64,000 nt of DNA. It comes from a virus. This document shows, in pieces, positions 35,611 to 43,999 of this stretch (within the stretch, counting starts at the first letter, position 1; each line of letters begins with the position of its first letter). Position numbers and translations under genes: made by a program. A model generated the notes under the pieces. It ran no database searches. It saw nothing but the letters and a program-made list of their open reading frames with translations, and had not been told where the DNA came from. The stretch is taken from positions 1-64,000 of the IMG/VR virus record IMGVR_UViG_3300008259_003948. One strand, written 5' to 3'.

Positions 35611-36261
35611 ATGGGAAAGAGAATTTTTGTTTCTGAGTCTGAAAAAAACACCATATTAAAACTTCATAATTTATTGGAAGCAGATACTACGGTAAGTGCT
35701 GGTGAATATACAGGACCAATTGAATTGAAAATTAAAGATTGGCATGAAAATTCTTTAGCCCCTTTTGTTGAAAAGTCTCATATTGAAAAATCTGAAGATA
35801 ACTTGGATGGAAATATTAATAAAGAAGTTGGTGTGTGGGAATTAGATACACAATGGAAAAAAACAAAAAAGAATTTACCAAAAAAGAAAAAACAAAAGGT
35901 TAATGAGGATTTGGCGGTTTGGTTCGGAACAAAAAAGAAACCAAAAGGTAGTAAACAACCTAAAGGTCCTTGGGTTAATATTTGTAGAAAAGTTGAAGGT
36001 AAACACCCCCCTTGTGGTAGATCGGAATCAAAACCTGGTTCATACCCAAAATGTAGAGCTGCAGGAGTTGCCGGCAAAATGACAGACTCTCAAAAAAAAT
36101 CTGCGTGTCAACAAAAAAGAAGGGCTGAGAAGAAAGAACCAAAAGTAGGAAAAGGTAACAAACCTACAATGGTTTCTTACAAACCAAAAAAGAAAAAAAC
36201 AAATGAATCAAATTTGGATAACAAAATCCTTATGATTCTTGAATCTTTTTTAAGAAAGTGA
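35611..36261 (+). CDS. DUF5872-like Lys-rich conserved protein
   Basis: 216 residues from ATG 35611. The N-terminus (MGKRIFVSESEKNTILKL) resembles the leader pattern of other proteins here. The core is GPWVNICRKVEGKHPPCGRS, then YPKCRAAGVAGKMTD and ACQQKRRAEKK: a Cys-rich basic domain known from many marine phages (DUF5872-like) and possibly zinc-binding. The rest is Lys-rich. It may bind DNA within the capsid. Its 3' end overlaps the convergent gene by 12 nt. Confidence 0.68.
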   Translation: MGKRIFVSESEKNTILKLHNLLEADTTVSAGEYTGPIELKIKDWHENSLAPFVEKSHIEKSEDNLDGNINKEVGVWELDTQWKKTKKNLPKKKKQKVNEDLAVWFGTKKKPKGSKQPKGPWVNICRKVEGKHPPCGRSESKPGSYPKCRAAGVAGKMTDSQKKSACQQKRRAEKKEPKVGKGNKPTMVSYKPKKKKTNESNLDNKILMILESFLRK

Positions 36262-36684
36262 TTGATCTGTTTTAAGTCCCTCAAGTATTTTGTGTAGAGA
36301 ATAATCAATTTGTGATTTTATTTGATCTTCATATTCAGACCTTCTCCTTTCACATTCATTATCATATACAAACATTAACTTTTCCCAATCCCTATTACTA
36401 AGGAATACTGAATAATTATAGACGTGATTAATTATGTTAATGTGTCTGTCTTGAAGAACAACAAACATATGAAGTCGACTGTTTGTGATATACCTTTTTC
36501 CTGAAATTGGGGCTAAAAGAAGTTGTGTATCTTTTTGATTAATAAGTTTTCGGCAAATTGCCATACAAGTTCTTCTGTATTCTAATTCTTCTTGTATTTC
36601 ATTTAATTGGGATTTTCTAACATTGATTTTAAATTTTGCGTATTGACGCTTGAAAAATCGTTTTATCCAACTATCCAGTTCCAT
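36250..36684 (-). CDS. Hypothetical helical basic protein
   Basis: 144 residues, Arg/Lys-rich and helical, with MELDSWIKRFFKRQYAKF at the start and EELEYRRTCMAICRKLI in the first third. No catalytic motif. It has a Bacteroidota-type promoter 14 nt upstream instead of a TATTTAT box, so early expression by host polymerase is likely. Transcription converges with the 35.6-kb gene. Confidence 0.6.
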   Translation of the reverse strand: MELDSWIKRFFKRQYAKFKINVRKSQLNEIQEELEYRRTCMAICRKLINQKDTQLLLAPISGKRYITNSRLHMFVVLQDRHINIINHVYNYSVFLSNRDWEKLMFVYDNECERRRSEYEDQIKSQIDYSLHKILEGLKTDQSLS

Positions 36685-36698
36685 TAACTTTTTTGTTA

Positions 36699-36729
36699 CA
36701 AATATAACAAAATAAACTTAGGAATCAAA
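36699..36729 (-). promoter_or_regulatory. Bacteroidota housekeeping promoter (TTTG-N19-TATATTTG)
   Basis: Minus-strand TTTG at 36729-36726, 19 nt, then TATATTTG at 36706-36699, 14 nt before the ATG at 36684. Matches TTTG-N19-21-TAnnTTTG. Confidence 0.62.
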
Positions 36730-37299
36730 CTAACAATAAGGTGGTGAACATCTTTTTTTTCCATCTAAACCTTTCATTCTACCTTGGCAGACCTGAACGG
36801 CGAAGCCATTTGAATATGCTGAGGGATAAACCTTAAATTTTGCTTTTGCCGCGGCTTTACCTCTAGCACAAAGTTTAGTTCCTGATTTTTTCTTTCCTTC
36901 AGTCACTTCCATATTTTTGATACTATCATCTAATACTTCTGTTTTAGAAGTTGTTAAAAAATTATAAACTTCCTCAACATCATCTTTGGCGGTTGATATG
37001 TGATCAGCCGCCCAATCGTGGCCATCTTGTAAAATAGAATCTATTTCACTTTTACTCATCTGTAATAGACGACCTATTTGTTTGTGAATTTGTTTTAAGT
37101 TTTGAAAAAACATATAATATTGAGTTTCTTGTTCCATTCCACTTTGTTTGGGTAGAATCATATCATCATTATACGATTTCTCGTTAACTGATTTTCCTAC
37201 AGAAAACATTTTACCAATAGGAAGGTCCATTTTAGAAGTTCCTACTAATTTACCCATCAATTCATTTATTTGTCTTTCTGATACAATATATTTTTTCAT
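36730..37299 (-). CDS. Conserved phage protein with KLCARGKAAAKAKFKVYPSA motif
   Basis: 189 residues. The C-terminal 60 residues carry TKLCARGKAAAKAKFKVYPS, then SNGFAVQVCQGRMKGLDGKK and a terminal RCSPPYC: a basic Cys-containing domain common in marine phage proteins. The N-terminus (MKKYIVSERQINELMGKL) resembles the shared leader pattern but lacks the I-x-E end. The middle is helical. ATGA overlap of 4 nt with the upstream gene shows coupling. Possibly a structural or DNA-associated protein. Confidence 0.65.
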   Translation of the reverse strand: MKKYIVSERQINELMGKLVGTSKMDLPIGKMFSVGKSVNEKSYNDDMILPKQSGMEQETQYYMFFQNLKQIHKQIGRLLQMSKSEIDSILQDGHDWAADHISTAKDDVEEVYNFLTTSKTEVLDDSIKNMEVTEGKKKSGTKLCARGKAAAKAKFKVYPSAYSNGFAVQVCQGRMKGLDGKKRCSPPYC

Positions 37300-37637
37300 T
37301 TTTTTATTTTAACTAATTGTTTATCAATTTCACCTTTTTTATTTGGTACAGGTATTTTATCGGCCCCTTTTTCTGCCAATTTTATGATGTCATCAACCTG
37401 TACTTTTGGTAAAGTGTCTTGTTTTGAAATAAAACCTAAAGATGCGGTTATTCTTAATGATCCATCCGCTTGTGGTTTTATATCATCAACATTTACATCT
37501 ATACCTGACTTTTGAAGTTTGTATTTATATCCTGCAATAATAACCGCTCCTTCATCTGCTAATTTTACAGACTGCTCATTTACAATCTTTTTTATCAAAC
37601 TTACGAGTTCACTTTCTTTCAAAACGATCTTCTTCAT
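37296..37637 (-). CDS. Hypothetical protein with amphipathic leader ending I-V-N-E-Q
   Basis: 113 residues. The first 23 residues (MKKIVLKESELVSLIKKI, then VNEQ) closely resemble the leader of the 12.9-kb protein. The rest is a small alpha/beta domain (AVIIAGYKYKLQKSG, then LRITASLGFISKQ). It is coupled to both neighbours by 4-nt ATGA overlaps, in an operon behind a tail gene. A packaged or virion-associated protein is a reasonable inference. Confidence 0.62.
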   Translation of the reverse strand: MKKIVLKESELVSLIKKIVNEQSVKLADEGAVIIAGYKYKLQKSGIDVNVDDIKPQADGSLRITASLGFISKQDTLPKVQVDDIIKLAEKGADKIPVPNKKGEIDKQLVKIKK

Positions 37638-39142
37638 TTCTTATTAACTATTTGAAACTTCAGTGTCCTTTTATAGGTATCAACCTGGCCGGAGATATTA
37701 ACTTTAAAGTCTATAAAATACTCATTTGGAATTTTATCCGTAGTATCGAACATAAAATAATACTCGTTAGGTGTTTTATTTATTATTGTCCAATTTTGAA
37801 CTTGAACTTCTGTCTGTCCTTCACGAACATATATTCTATAATAAGCCTCTATTTTGTTTAAAGGTTGATTTGATGTATAAGCTTTTTTGATCATAACACC
37901 TACTTTTCTGATGTCTGTATTCAATATCTTCTCATCTTGGTGTATACCATATATGTCAAAACCAAACAACTCAGGATCCTTTGTATTTGTTCCTATTTGA
38001 ATGCTTTTCGAGTATGGGTAAAGTGTGAAGTCATTTGTAATATTACCCAAAGTAACCCCATCTAATATTATATTAGACCATCTGTCGTATAATTGACATA
38101 GATTTGTATATCCTGTGATTGGGGGTATTTCTATTTCATATATTCCTTTTGTTCTTGTACAAGATGTTAGACCACTCAATCCATTTACGACCAAATTATT
38201 AGTATCAAATATTGTAACCAAAGGGTTTTGATCCAAGTTAACAGGAACCCCATTATCATAAACATATAGATATAGTTTGTTTGTTCTACCCAAAGTGAAC
38301 AGGTTTCTATCGTCTCTAACTGAATCATCATACTCTGTTAACAAATATGGTTCATAAAATGTTTGAGTGTGTCTTGAAAAGAAATATACTGAATACCCTG
38401 CGGTTTTACCAGTAATGTTTTCAACTTGAGGTTTATATGCAATTCCCCAACCTGTAACACCCGTTAAAGTTCCGTCCAATATTGAGTTTATTTCATTTGT
38501 CATATCAAATTCAATATCTTCATTACCAAATTCGAAGTGTTGTGTATCAATAATTGTTAAAGCCGAATAATGAACGGCGTTTCCTGTCATTGAATTTGTG
38601 TTGTCGTAAATTCCCTCAGTTCCCCAAGTGTCTATTGTTGTTGTCTGATACCAATTTGAAGGTCTATCTGAGAATGAACGATCATTTGGTATTCCATCAG
38701 TCTTCAAATAAGCGTAAGGAGAATTAAGAGTTTTATCAACATCATAATAATCATACCCAACACCCTCGTCCCATATCTGTGGATCACCAGTATTTCCCGA
38801 TGTTAGGGGAATTCTAAATAAAATTAAGTCAAAAGAAGTTGCTCTTATATTTCCTAATGAATCTGTCGCATTTAAAGTATTAGGATCAAAAAAACAGGTG
38901 TTTCTCATTAATAAAGTGTGGGTAACTCCTGTTGAGCATTCTAAACTTATAATTTTCTCATTATATTTTTCTTGTAATTTAGATAAATCTAAATCAAATA
39001 TAAATCTAGAGAAACCTGGAATCCAAACATCATATATAGAACTACCATAATATAGTTGTGTATATGGAGATCTTCCTGTGTTTGTATACCTATCAGATAG
39101 TATAGTGTTATTCCTACTGAAAAAGGATTGATGAATTGACAT
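37634..39142 (-). CDS. Baseplate/tail structural protein, unassigned
   Basis: 502 residues, beta-rich and aromatic (SRFIFDLDLSKLQEKY, HTLLMRNTCFFDPNT, then EAYYRIYVREGQTEVQ). No enzyme motif. It is downstream of the gp5-like gene in a minus-strand tail cluster, and a TATTTAT box sits 13 nt before the ATG. It could correspond to a baseplate wedge protein, but I cannot align it to a T4 gene by eye. Confidence 0.65.
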   Translation of the reverse strand: MSIHQSFFSRNNTILSDRYTNTGRSPYTQLYYGSSIYDVWIPGFSRFIFDLDLSKLQEKYNEKIISLECSTGVTHTLLMRNTCFFDPNTLNATDSLGNIRATSFDLILFRIPLTSGNTGDPQIWDEGVGYDYYDVDKTLNSPYAYLKTDGIPNDRSFSDRPSNWYQTTTIDTWGTEGIYDNTNSMTGNAVHYSALTIIDTQHFEFGNEDIEFDMTNEINSILDGTLTGVTGWGIAYKPQVENITGKTAGYSVYFFSRHTQTFYEPYLLTEYDDSVRDDRNLFTLGRTNKLYLYVYDNGVPVNLDQNPLVTIFDTNNLVVNGLSGLTSCTRTKGIYEIEIPPITGYTNLCQLYDRWSNIILDGVTLGNITNDFTLYPYSKSIQIGTNTKDPELFGFDIYGIHQDEKILNTDIRKVGVMIKKAYTSNQPLNKIEAYYRIYVREGQTEVQVQNWTIINKTPNEYYFMFDTTDKIPNEYFIDFKVNISGQVDTYKRTLKFQIVNKK

Positions 39143-39155
39143 TTAAGTTTTCTTT

Positions 39156-39162
39156 ATAAATA
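39156..39162 (-). promoter_or_regulatory. Late-promoter-like TATTTAT box
   Basis: Minus-strand TATTTAT 13 nt before the ATG at 39142, immediately after the stop of the gp5-like gene. Confidence 0.5.
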
Positions 39163-40689
39163 TCAATTAATTCGAATATTCTGATTTAAAATGGTATTAG
39201 GGGCATTAAACAATTTTGACATAATATCTGCCGAGTTTGTTCCGTCAGTTGCAACTGGAACAGGGGGCATTCCGTGATACGGATGTACATGCGCCAGCAT
39301 AAATTTAACAATTACATTCAAAAGATCAATTAATTGTTCACCTCTTACCATTGAATTTGTGTCTGTTTGAATTTGAGAAAACTTCTCAACGGGTATTCCA
39401 TATAATGTTTCGTTTAAATTAATTTTTTGTTTATTAGGTATTTGAGAATTGTGAGATAATAGATATAAAAAATCACTACCCATAACACCAAATGAAACAT
39501 TTTCCGAAACATACTCAGAGGGGGTATATTCACTTACAGTAGGTTTTTTTGTTTGGTTTGTTGTATTCTGTTTAAAAACAATAATACAACCTACTTTGTT
39601 ATCACCATTTATTTTAATGTCAGATATGAAGTTTTGTATTGTATCTTTTTGTAAAGAATTATTTGGATCTGTGTCATATGCAAACCTATATGATAAAGAA
39701 TTAGGTCTTACCGCGAAAGGATATCTATCATTTGGTGAATTGAATATGTCATATGATGGTATGTTTATTTTACCACTATCAAATCCTCTAATAAAAGTGT
39801 TTATAAGTGAAACGGTATCATTATAAGTAACACCAATAAAAGTAATTGAGTATATTGGTGCGGATAAGAAATTATTAATTTCTGAGTTAATTTTTAAATT
39901 TGCAGTGTTTGTTGATAAATCAGGTTTAACACTATAGATTGTGATTATACCTGTATATGCATCAAAATTATTATCAGGGTTATATATAGCCCATTCTATG
40001 AGATATTTTACACTTTGAATTACATCTTCTAAAGCAAAAATTGTTTCTTTTTCTAAATCAACCTTTTTTTGTTTAAAGTTACTGAGTTGAACAAATGATC
40101 TTTTGTTATTTAATTTTGGTAATGTTTTTGGATTAAGTATTTCATCTTCATATTTTCCAGCTCGTAATAATACTTCATTTTCTTTTAAAATTAAATCCGC
40201 AGATCCTCTTCCTAGTAATGCATTGTCTCCTGGTTCGGGATAAATTCCTTTGGTTTTTATTGGATCGGTTAATTCTCCCTGTGGATTTTTTAACGGAACA
40301 TTTGTTGAATCAATTTTCCCACTTAACATATAGTTTTGTACAGAAACACTTGTTTCCAAGTAACTTGACATTGGTGACGAAAAAGGTCCTTGTATATAGA
40401 ATTGATTTTTGAATTTTGTGTTTCTGTCGTAATAAATGATATGAACAAATTCATCATTCTTAGGTGTTTGAAACATAAAATACGGTAATAGTGGTAAAAA
40501 CAAAAACGGATCTTCTGATGACCATTGTTGTTTTACAGGTATATCATCAAAACAAGTATCACAAAATGCCTTTACAATCTTATCTCTTTCCTCATTCAAT
40601 GGAACAGCTCTAATTCTACCTAACATCATAGGATCGTTTGAATTAATAACAGATCCTGGAAATATGATTTGTCTATCTCTATTAAACAT
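39163..40689 (-). CDS. Baseplate hub/spike OB-fold protein (gp5-like)
   Basis: 508 residues. The N-terminal 120 residues fit a gp5-type OB-fold: MMLGRIRAVPLNEERDKI, DPFLFLPLLPYFMFQTPKND and EFVHIIYYDRN. The C-terminal region contains LAHVHPYHGMPPVPVATDG, a His/Pro segment frequent at the end of these hub proteins. No lysozyme domain is visible, unlike T4 gp5; the lysin function may sit in the 18.7-kb fusion. The start overlaps the upstream 69-aa gene by 8 nt. Assignment as hub or spike is moderate. Confidence 0.7.
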   Translation of the reverse strand: MFNRDRQIIFPGSVINSNDPMMLGRIRAVPLNEERDKIVKAFCDTCFDDIPVKQQWSSEDPFLFLPLLPYFMFQTPKNDEFVHIIYYDRNTKFKNQFYIQGPFSSPMSSYLETSVSVQNYMLSGKIDSTNVPLKNPQGELTDPIKTKGIYPEPGDNALLGRGSADLILKENEVLLRAGKYEDEILNPKTLPKLNNKRSFVQLSNFKQKKVDLEKETIFALEDVIQSVKYLIEWAIYNPDNNFDAYTGIITIYSVKPDLSTNTANLKINSEINNFLSAPIYSITFIGVTYNDTVSLINTFIRGFDSGKINIPSYDIFNSPNDRYPFAVRPNSLSYRFAYDTDPNNSLQKDTIQNFISDIKINGDNKVGCIIVFKQNTTNQTKKPTVSEYTPSEYVSENVSFGVMGSDFLYLLSHNSQIPNKQKINLNETLYGIPVEKFSQIQTDTNSMVRGEQLIDLLNVIVKFMLAHVHPYHGMPPVPVATDGTNSADIMSKLFNAPNTILNQNIRIN

Positions 40690-40891
40690 TTTTTATTCTA
40701 TTGTTATATTCTTTCAATACCATATCATAAGTTTTTTCTAACTTATCTAAATGGTTTGTTAATTTTAAAACAGATTCTTTTGTTAAATCAAAATCTTTTT
40801 TTATAAATTCCATAACAAAAATCAAATCTTTATTCGATTTATTTTTATAATCGTTAATTATGTCCAATGCCTTTGTCGAGTCCTTGTTCAT
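40682..40891 (-). CDS. Small coiled-coil protein (69 aa)
   Basis: 69 residues, charged and helical with a heptad-like Leu spacing (ESVLKLTNHLDKLEKTYDMV). It overlaps the gp5-like gene by 8 nt and lies 2 nt after the 654-aa tail gene, so it is inside the tail operon. Small helical proteins here often serve as tail chaperones, but that is inference from context. Confidence 0.55.
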   Translation of the reverse strand: MNKDSTKALDIINDYKNKSNKDLIFVMEFIKKDFDLTKESVLKLTNHLDKLEKTYDMVLKEYNNRIKNV

Positions 40892-40893
40892 TT

Positions 40894-42858
40894 TTATATT
40901 TTCTTTCCGTATGCTTTATTCATAATTGTTCCATAAGGAGTTACTGAAAGACTTGGTATGAATATTTCAACTTTTCCGTTTTGTGATTCTTCTTTATCTT
41001 GTCCTTTCATTCCACTGTACATAGCCGCCATTCCTATATTTGGACTACCATCTGGCATAGGACCTGTAGGTATTCCCAATTTTTGCATTTCCTCAATACC
41101 ATTTATAAAACCCCTATCGGCAGAATAACCTGGTAAAGCTTGTGAAAAAGATAACAAAGATAATGGTATACCACCCCCCAAATAAGCACCGGCTAAACTT
41201 AAAAGGGCTAATAACTCATCTATAACACTTTTGCATTGTCTCCAATCCTTTATAAGTTTTGACAATATCATTGCCACTTCTACAAGAGCAAGAATTATTG
41301 CGTATTTTTTTGTGGCCGCGTTACTTGCAAGTGTTTTACCAATTGACCTAACAAGTGCCGCAATATCTTTTTTAATCAACTCAAAGAGTTCTCTAACAAA
41401 TAAAGCCCCAATTCTTGAAACTAAATTTATAAAGAAAGTTCTAAAATTCTTAATAAAATTATTTACATCATCAATTACATCAACAATTGATTGGCCTAAA
41501 GATTTTAACATTATTATCAATGGTAGCAATACCTTTGGTGAAAGTATTGCAAAGATCAATGCTTTTGGTAGTTGGGTAATAAAATTTAGATTAAGTTTAA
41601 CTTTTATATTCAAACCTGTTGGTATTAAAAATTCCCAAACAGGGTTATTGGCAACAGTAGTCGTTAGATTAGAAATTGTCTCATCTTGTTGCTCTAATGA
41701 TGTTGTATTTCCACCGTTCTCAATTTCTAACAAATTATTATAGATTGACCCAAAGTCTATGGGTAATTTTAAATCACCACAATCTTGGAATTGTGCGACA
41801 CCACTTCTTGTGTTATTTATTTTCTCATCGATCATTCTAAGATCAATATCAGTTAACTCAAAAAATCCATCATCAATATCATCCTCTTCAGATATTTTAG
41901 CATTTCCTTGTACATCAATTTCTCTTTTGTCACCAAAACATAAACCTAATATTCTTTGGATTATAATCCCAATTTTTTCATCTGTTGATATTTTGGAGTT
42001 ACTAACATTTGCTTGTATGTCAATACATCCTGTCAAACCGTTCATTAGATTGGAGAATATATTTGTCGTATCTGCGATTTTTATAGTGGCATAATAATCT
42101 GTAATAAAATCCTTAATTCTATTTGTATTAATAATTTGAGTTGATCCATCAGGTATTGAATTTCTATTAGATAAATCTATTTTAAAGAAATCACCAGTGT
42201 TACCAAATCCATCTGTGGTGGTATATTGTATGTTGAAAAGATTTTGACCTGAGGCTCCTTTATATAAAGATCCTGCAGATGCTTGGTAAGATTGATTTGT
42301 TGAAATTGTTTTGAACAATTCTCTGTTCATACTAAATGGTCTTGTACCATAATTGATTGGATTTGCCTCATATTTTACTTTTCCCGAATCTGAATTTGGG
42401 TCTTCTTTCAATAAATCCAATAAATCAACAGAGGAAACTTTAATGTACAAAGGAGTGCCTGTTTGAAATGTCTGTTCTTGAGAACATCCTATAGTTTTGA
42501 TAACTTCTTCTGTTAATATTTTTTTTATCTCAGGACTTATTTTTCGATAGGCCTTTATTACTTTTTTCATTAAGAATTTAGAAGTATCAAGACCAGAACC
42601 TTTTGTTTGTTGGGCAACACCTAACAATTCTTCTAATTGGTTCTTAATTTGTTTAGCGTACTTTTTAGAATTACTTGTTGAACCAGTAACTTGTTCTTTT
42701 AATTTGTCTAACTGAGTAACTAACTTATCCTTGTTTTCTTGAAAAGCATTAGAAGCGTCATCCTTTAAACTTTTAATGTCTTCATTGACTTGATTAAAGG
42801 CCTTATAGGATTTTATTTTACCTGTAACATCACCAAAGGAACTTTCGAGTGCCATCAT
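40894..42858 (-). CDS. Large tail/baseplate protein with hydrophobic helices
   Basis: 654 residues. Residues 1-110 are a long charged coiled-coil. A beta-rich middle follows (TPLYIKVSSVDLLDLL, then SMNRELFKTIS). Residues about 430-590 contain several hydrophobic helices (LPKALIFAILSPKVLLPLI; TKKYAIILALVEVAMILS; LALLSLAGAYLGGGIPLSLL). Coiled-coil plus hydrophobic segments are seen in tape-measure and baseplate hub proteins that reach the membrane. It overlaps the upstream gene by 1 nt (TAATG). Exact role unassigned. Confidence 0.62.
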   Translation of the reverse strand: MMALESSFGDVTGKIKSYKAFNQVNEDIKSLKDDASNAFQENKDKLVTQLDKLKEQVTGSTSNSKKYAKQIKNQLEELLGVAQQTKGSGLDTSKFLMKKVIKAYRKISPEIKKILTEEVIKTIGCSQEQTFQTGTPLYIKVSSVDLLDLLKEDPNSDSGKVKYEANPINYGTRPFSMNRELFKTISTNQSYQASAGSLYKGASGQNLFNIQYTTTDGFGNTGDFFKIDLSNRNSIPDGSTQIINTNRIKDFITDYYATIKIADTTNIFSNLMNGLTGCIDIQANVSNSKISTDEKIGIIIQRILGLCFGDKREIDVQGNAKISEEDDIDDGFFELTDIDLRMIDEKINNTRSGVAQFQDCGDLKLPIDFGSIYNNLLEIENGGNTTSLEQQDETISNLTTTVANNPVWEFLIPTGLNIKVKLNLNFITQLPKALIFAILSPKVLLPLIIMLKSLGQSIVDVIDDVNNFIKNFRTFFINLVSRIGALFVRELFELIKKDIAALVRSIGKTLASNAATKKYAIILALVEVAMILSKLIKDWRQCKSVIDELLALLSLAGAYLGGGIPLSLLSFSQALPGYSADRGFINGIEEMQKLGIPTGPMPDGSPNIGMAAMYSGMKGQDKEESQNGKVEIFIPSLSVTPYGTIMNKAYGKKI

Positions 42859-43226
42859 TAATTAATTTTGAATCCGCTTTCTTTGGAGATATCCTTATCT
42901 ATCAAATTTTTCAAAAGATCTTCATCCATATCGGTTAAAACAAAAGGTTCGTCTTTACCCGATGAAGATTCTTTTTGCCAAAGACCCGATTGTAATTTTG
43001 ATAGTTGTAATTTTTTCTCAACACAATCATTTATGATTTTTTGTTGTTTTTCAATCACAGGCCCAATAAGAGTCATATCTTCAGGATCTTTCATCATTGA
43101 AAGCATTTTGTTTTGTATTCTAATTGCGGTATTTCTTTGTTCTACAAGTTCATTATATATCTCCTGCATCAAGGATAATATTGAATCTTTGCTAAGATTT
43201 ATCGATTTTTTTGCTGGTCTTGCCAT
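42858..43226 (-). CDS. Helical hypothetical protein in tail operon
   Basis: 122 residues, coiled-coil-like (DSILSLMQEIYNELVEQRN, then IRIQNKMLSMMKD). It has a TATTTAT box 4 nt upstream and starts a four-gene minus-strand tail unit through overlapping stops and starts. Possibly a chaperone or baseplate linker; no family recognised. Confidence 0.58.
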   Translation of the reverse strand: MARPAKKSINLSKDSILSLMQEIYNELVEQRNTAIRIQNKMLSMMKDPEDMTLIGPVIEKQQKIINDCVEKKLQLSKLQSGLWQKESSSGKDEPFVLTDMDEDLLKNLIDKDISKESGFKIN

Positions 43227-43230
43227 ACCA

Positions 43231-43237
43231 ATAAATA
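43231..43237 (-). promoter_or_regulatory. Late-promoter-like TATTTAT box
   Basis: Minus-strand TATTTAT 4 nt before the ATG at 43226, between the sigma-factor stop and the tail operon. Confidence 0.5.
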
Positions 43238-43246
43238 GGTTAAATT

Positions 43247-43999
43247 TTATTTTATTGTTGATTGAAGAACTGTAAAATAAAGTTTCTTATATTTTTTTAA
43301 AGATGATCTTATCTCTTTTGTTGACAGATTTGTCATTTCTCTTAGAGAGAGAAGTATCAAATTTTTATTAAATTTATTATTTGATGTCCCAATAAAAATT
43401 GTATGGTGATTATCAAAAACATCATAAAGAGCTAAACCTAATTTATATTCATTATCAGATAAATTGTTTTTTTCTAATGTAATTCTTAATTCTGTTTTGA
43501 AGTTTTCTATAATGATATCCGTATCAATAATATCTTCATCGATCTCATACATAAATTGAGGATCATTTTCTAAACTACTTGAGATGTCTTCATATGATAT
43601 TTTTCTATTTTGATCTTTTTGGTCTTTAATAATTTGACCCATCAAATAGTTTTTACATATTGTACCCAAATATGAATATGCCTTTTTTTCTTTCGAAGGT
43701 TTGAACTTATCAATCTTCGTCATAAGAAATGAATGTGTATCAGAATGGATTTCGTTAAAATCCATATCTCTTCTATACAATTTATATCGTCGAATTATTG
43801 ACGATATCATTTTATCCAAAGGTTTTTTCAAAAAATCATTATAAATTTTGTTTTTTTCGTCATAAGATTCGGCGGTTATAAAAAGTCTAACCGCCGTCTC
43901 TTCAGCAACATCAAAATAATTTAAATTTTTTGGTTTTCTTCCCTTTCTTTTACTTTCAACATTCGTTGTTTCGCCTGTTAAAATTTCTTCAACCAACAT
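43247..43999 (-). CDS. gp55: Late-transcription sigma factor (T4 gp55-like)
   Basis: 250 residues; ATG 43999 is used because the longer start is TTG. The middle resembles sigma-70 region 2: KPLDKMISSIIRRYKLYRRD, MDFNEIHSDTHSFLMTKID, and KAYSYLGTICKNYLMGQIIK. The AYSYLGTICKN element corresponds to the -10 recognition and melting helix, as in gp55 of T4-like phages. It would direct host RNA polymerase to late promoters, here presumably the TATTTAT boxes. The C-terminus has no obvious clamp-binding motif. Its ATG overlaps the upstream stop by 1 nt (TGATG). Confidence 0.78.
   Translation of the reverse strand: MLVEEILTGETTNVESKRKGRKPKNLNYFDVAEETAVRLFITAESYDEKNKIYNDFLKKPLDKMISSIIRRYKLYRRDMDFNEIHSDTHSFLMTKIDKFKPSKEKKAYSYLGTICKNYLMGQIIKDQKDQNRKISYEDISSSLENDPQFMYEIDEDIIDTDIIIENFKTELRITLEKNNLSDNEYKLGLALYDVFDNHHTIFIGTSNNKFNKNLILLSLREMTNLSTKEIRSSLKKYKKLYFTVLQSTIK

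Noticed and set aside
41231-42094. Two plus-strand frames opposite the large tail gene
   Set aside because: Antisense shadows of the 654-aa gene; no promoter, no motif.
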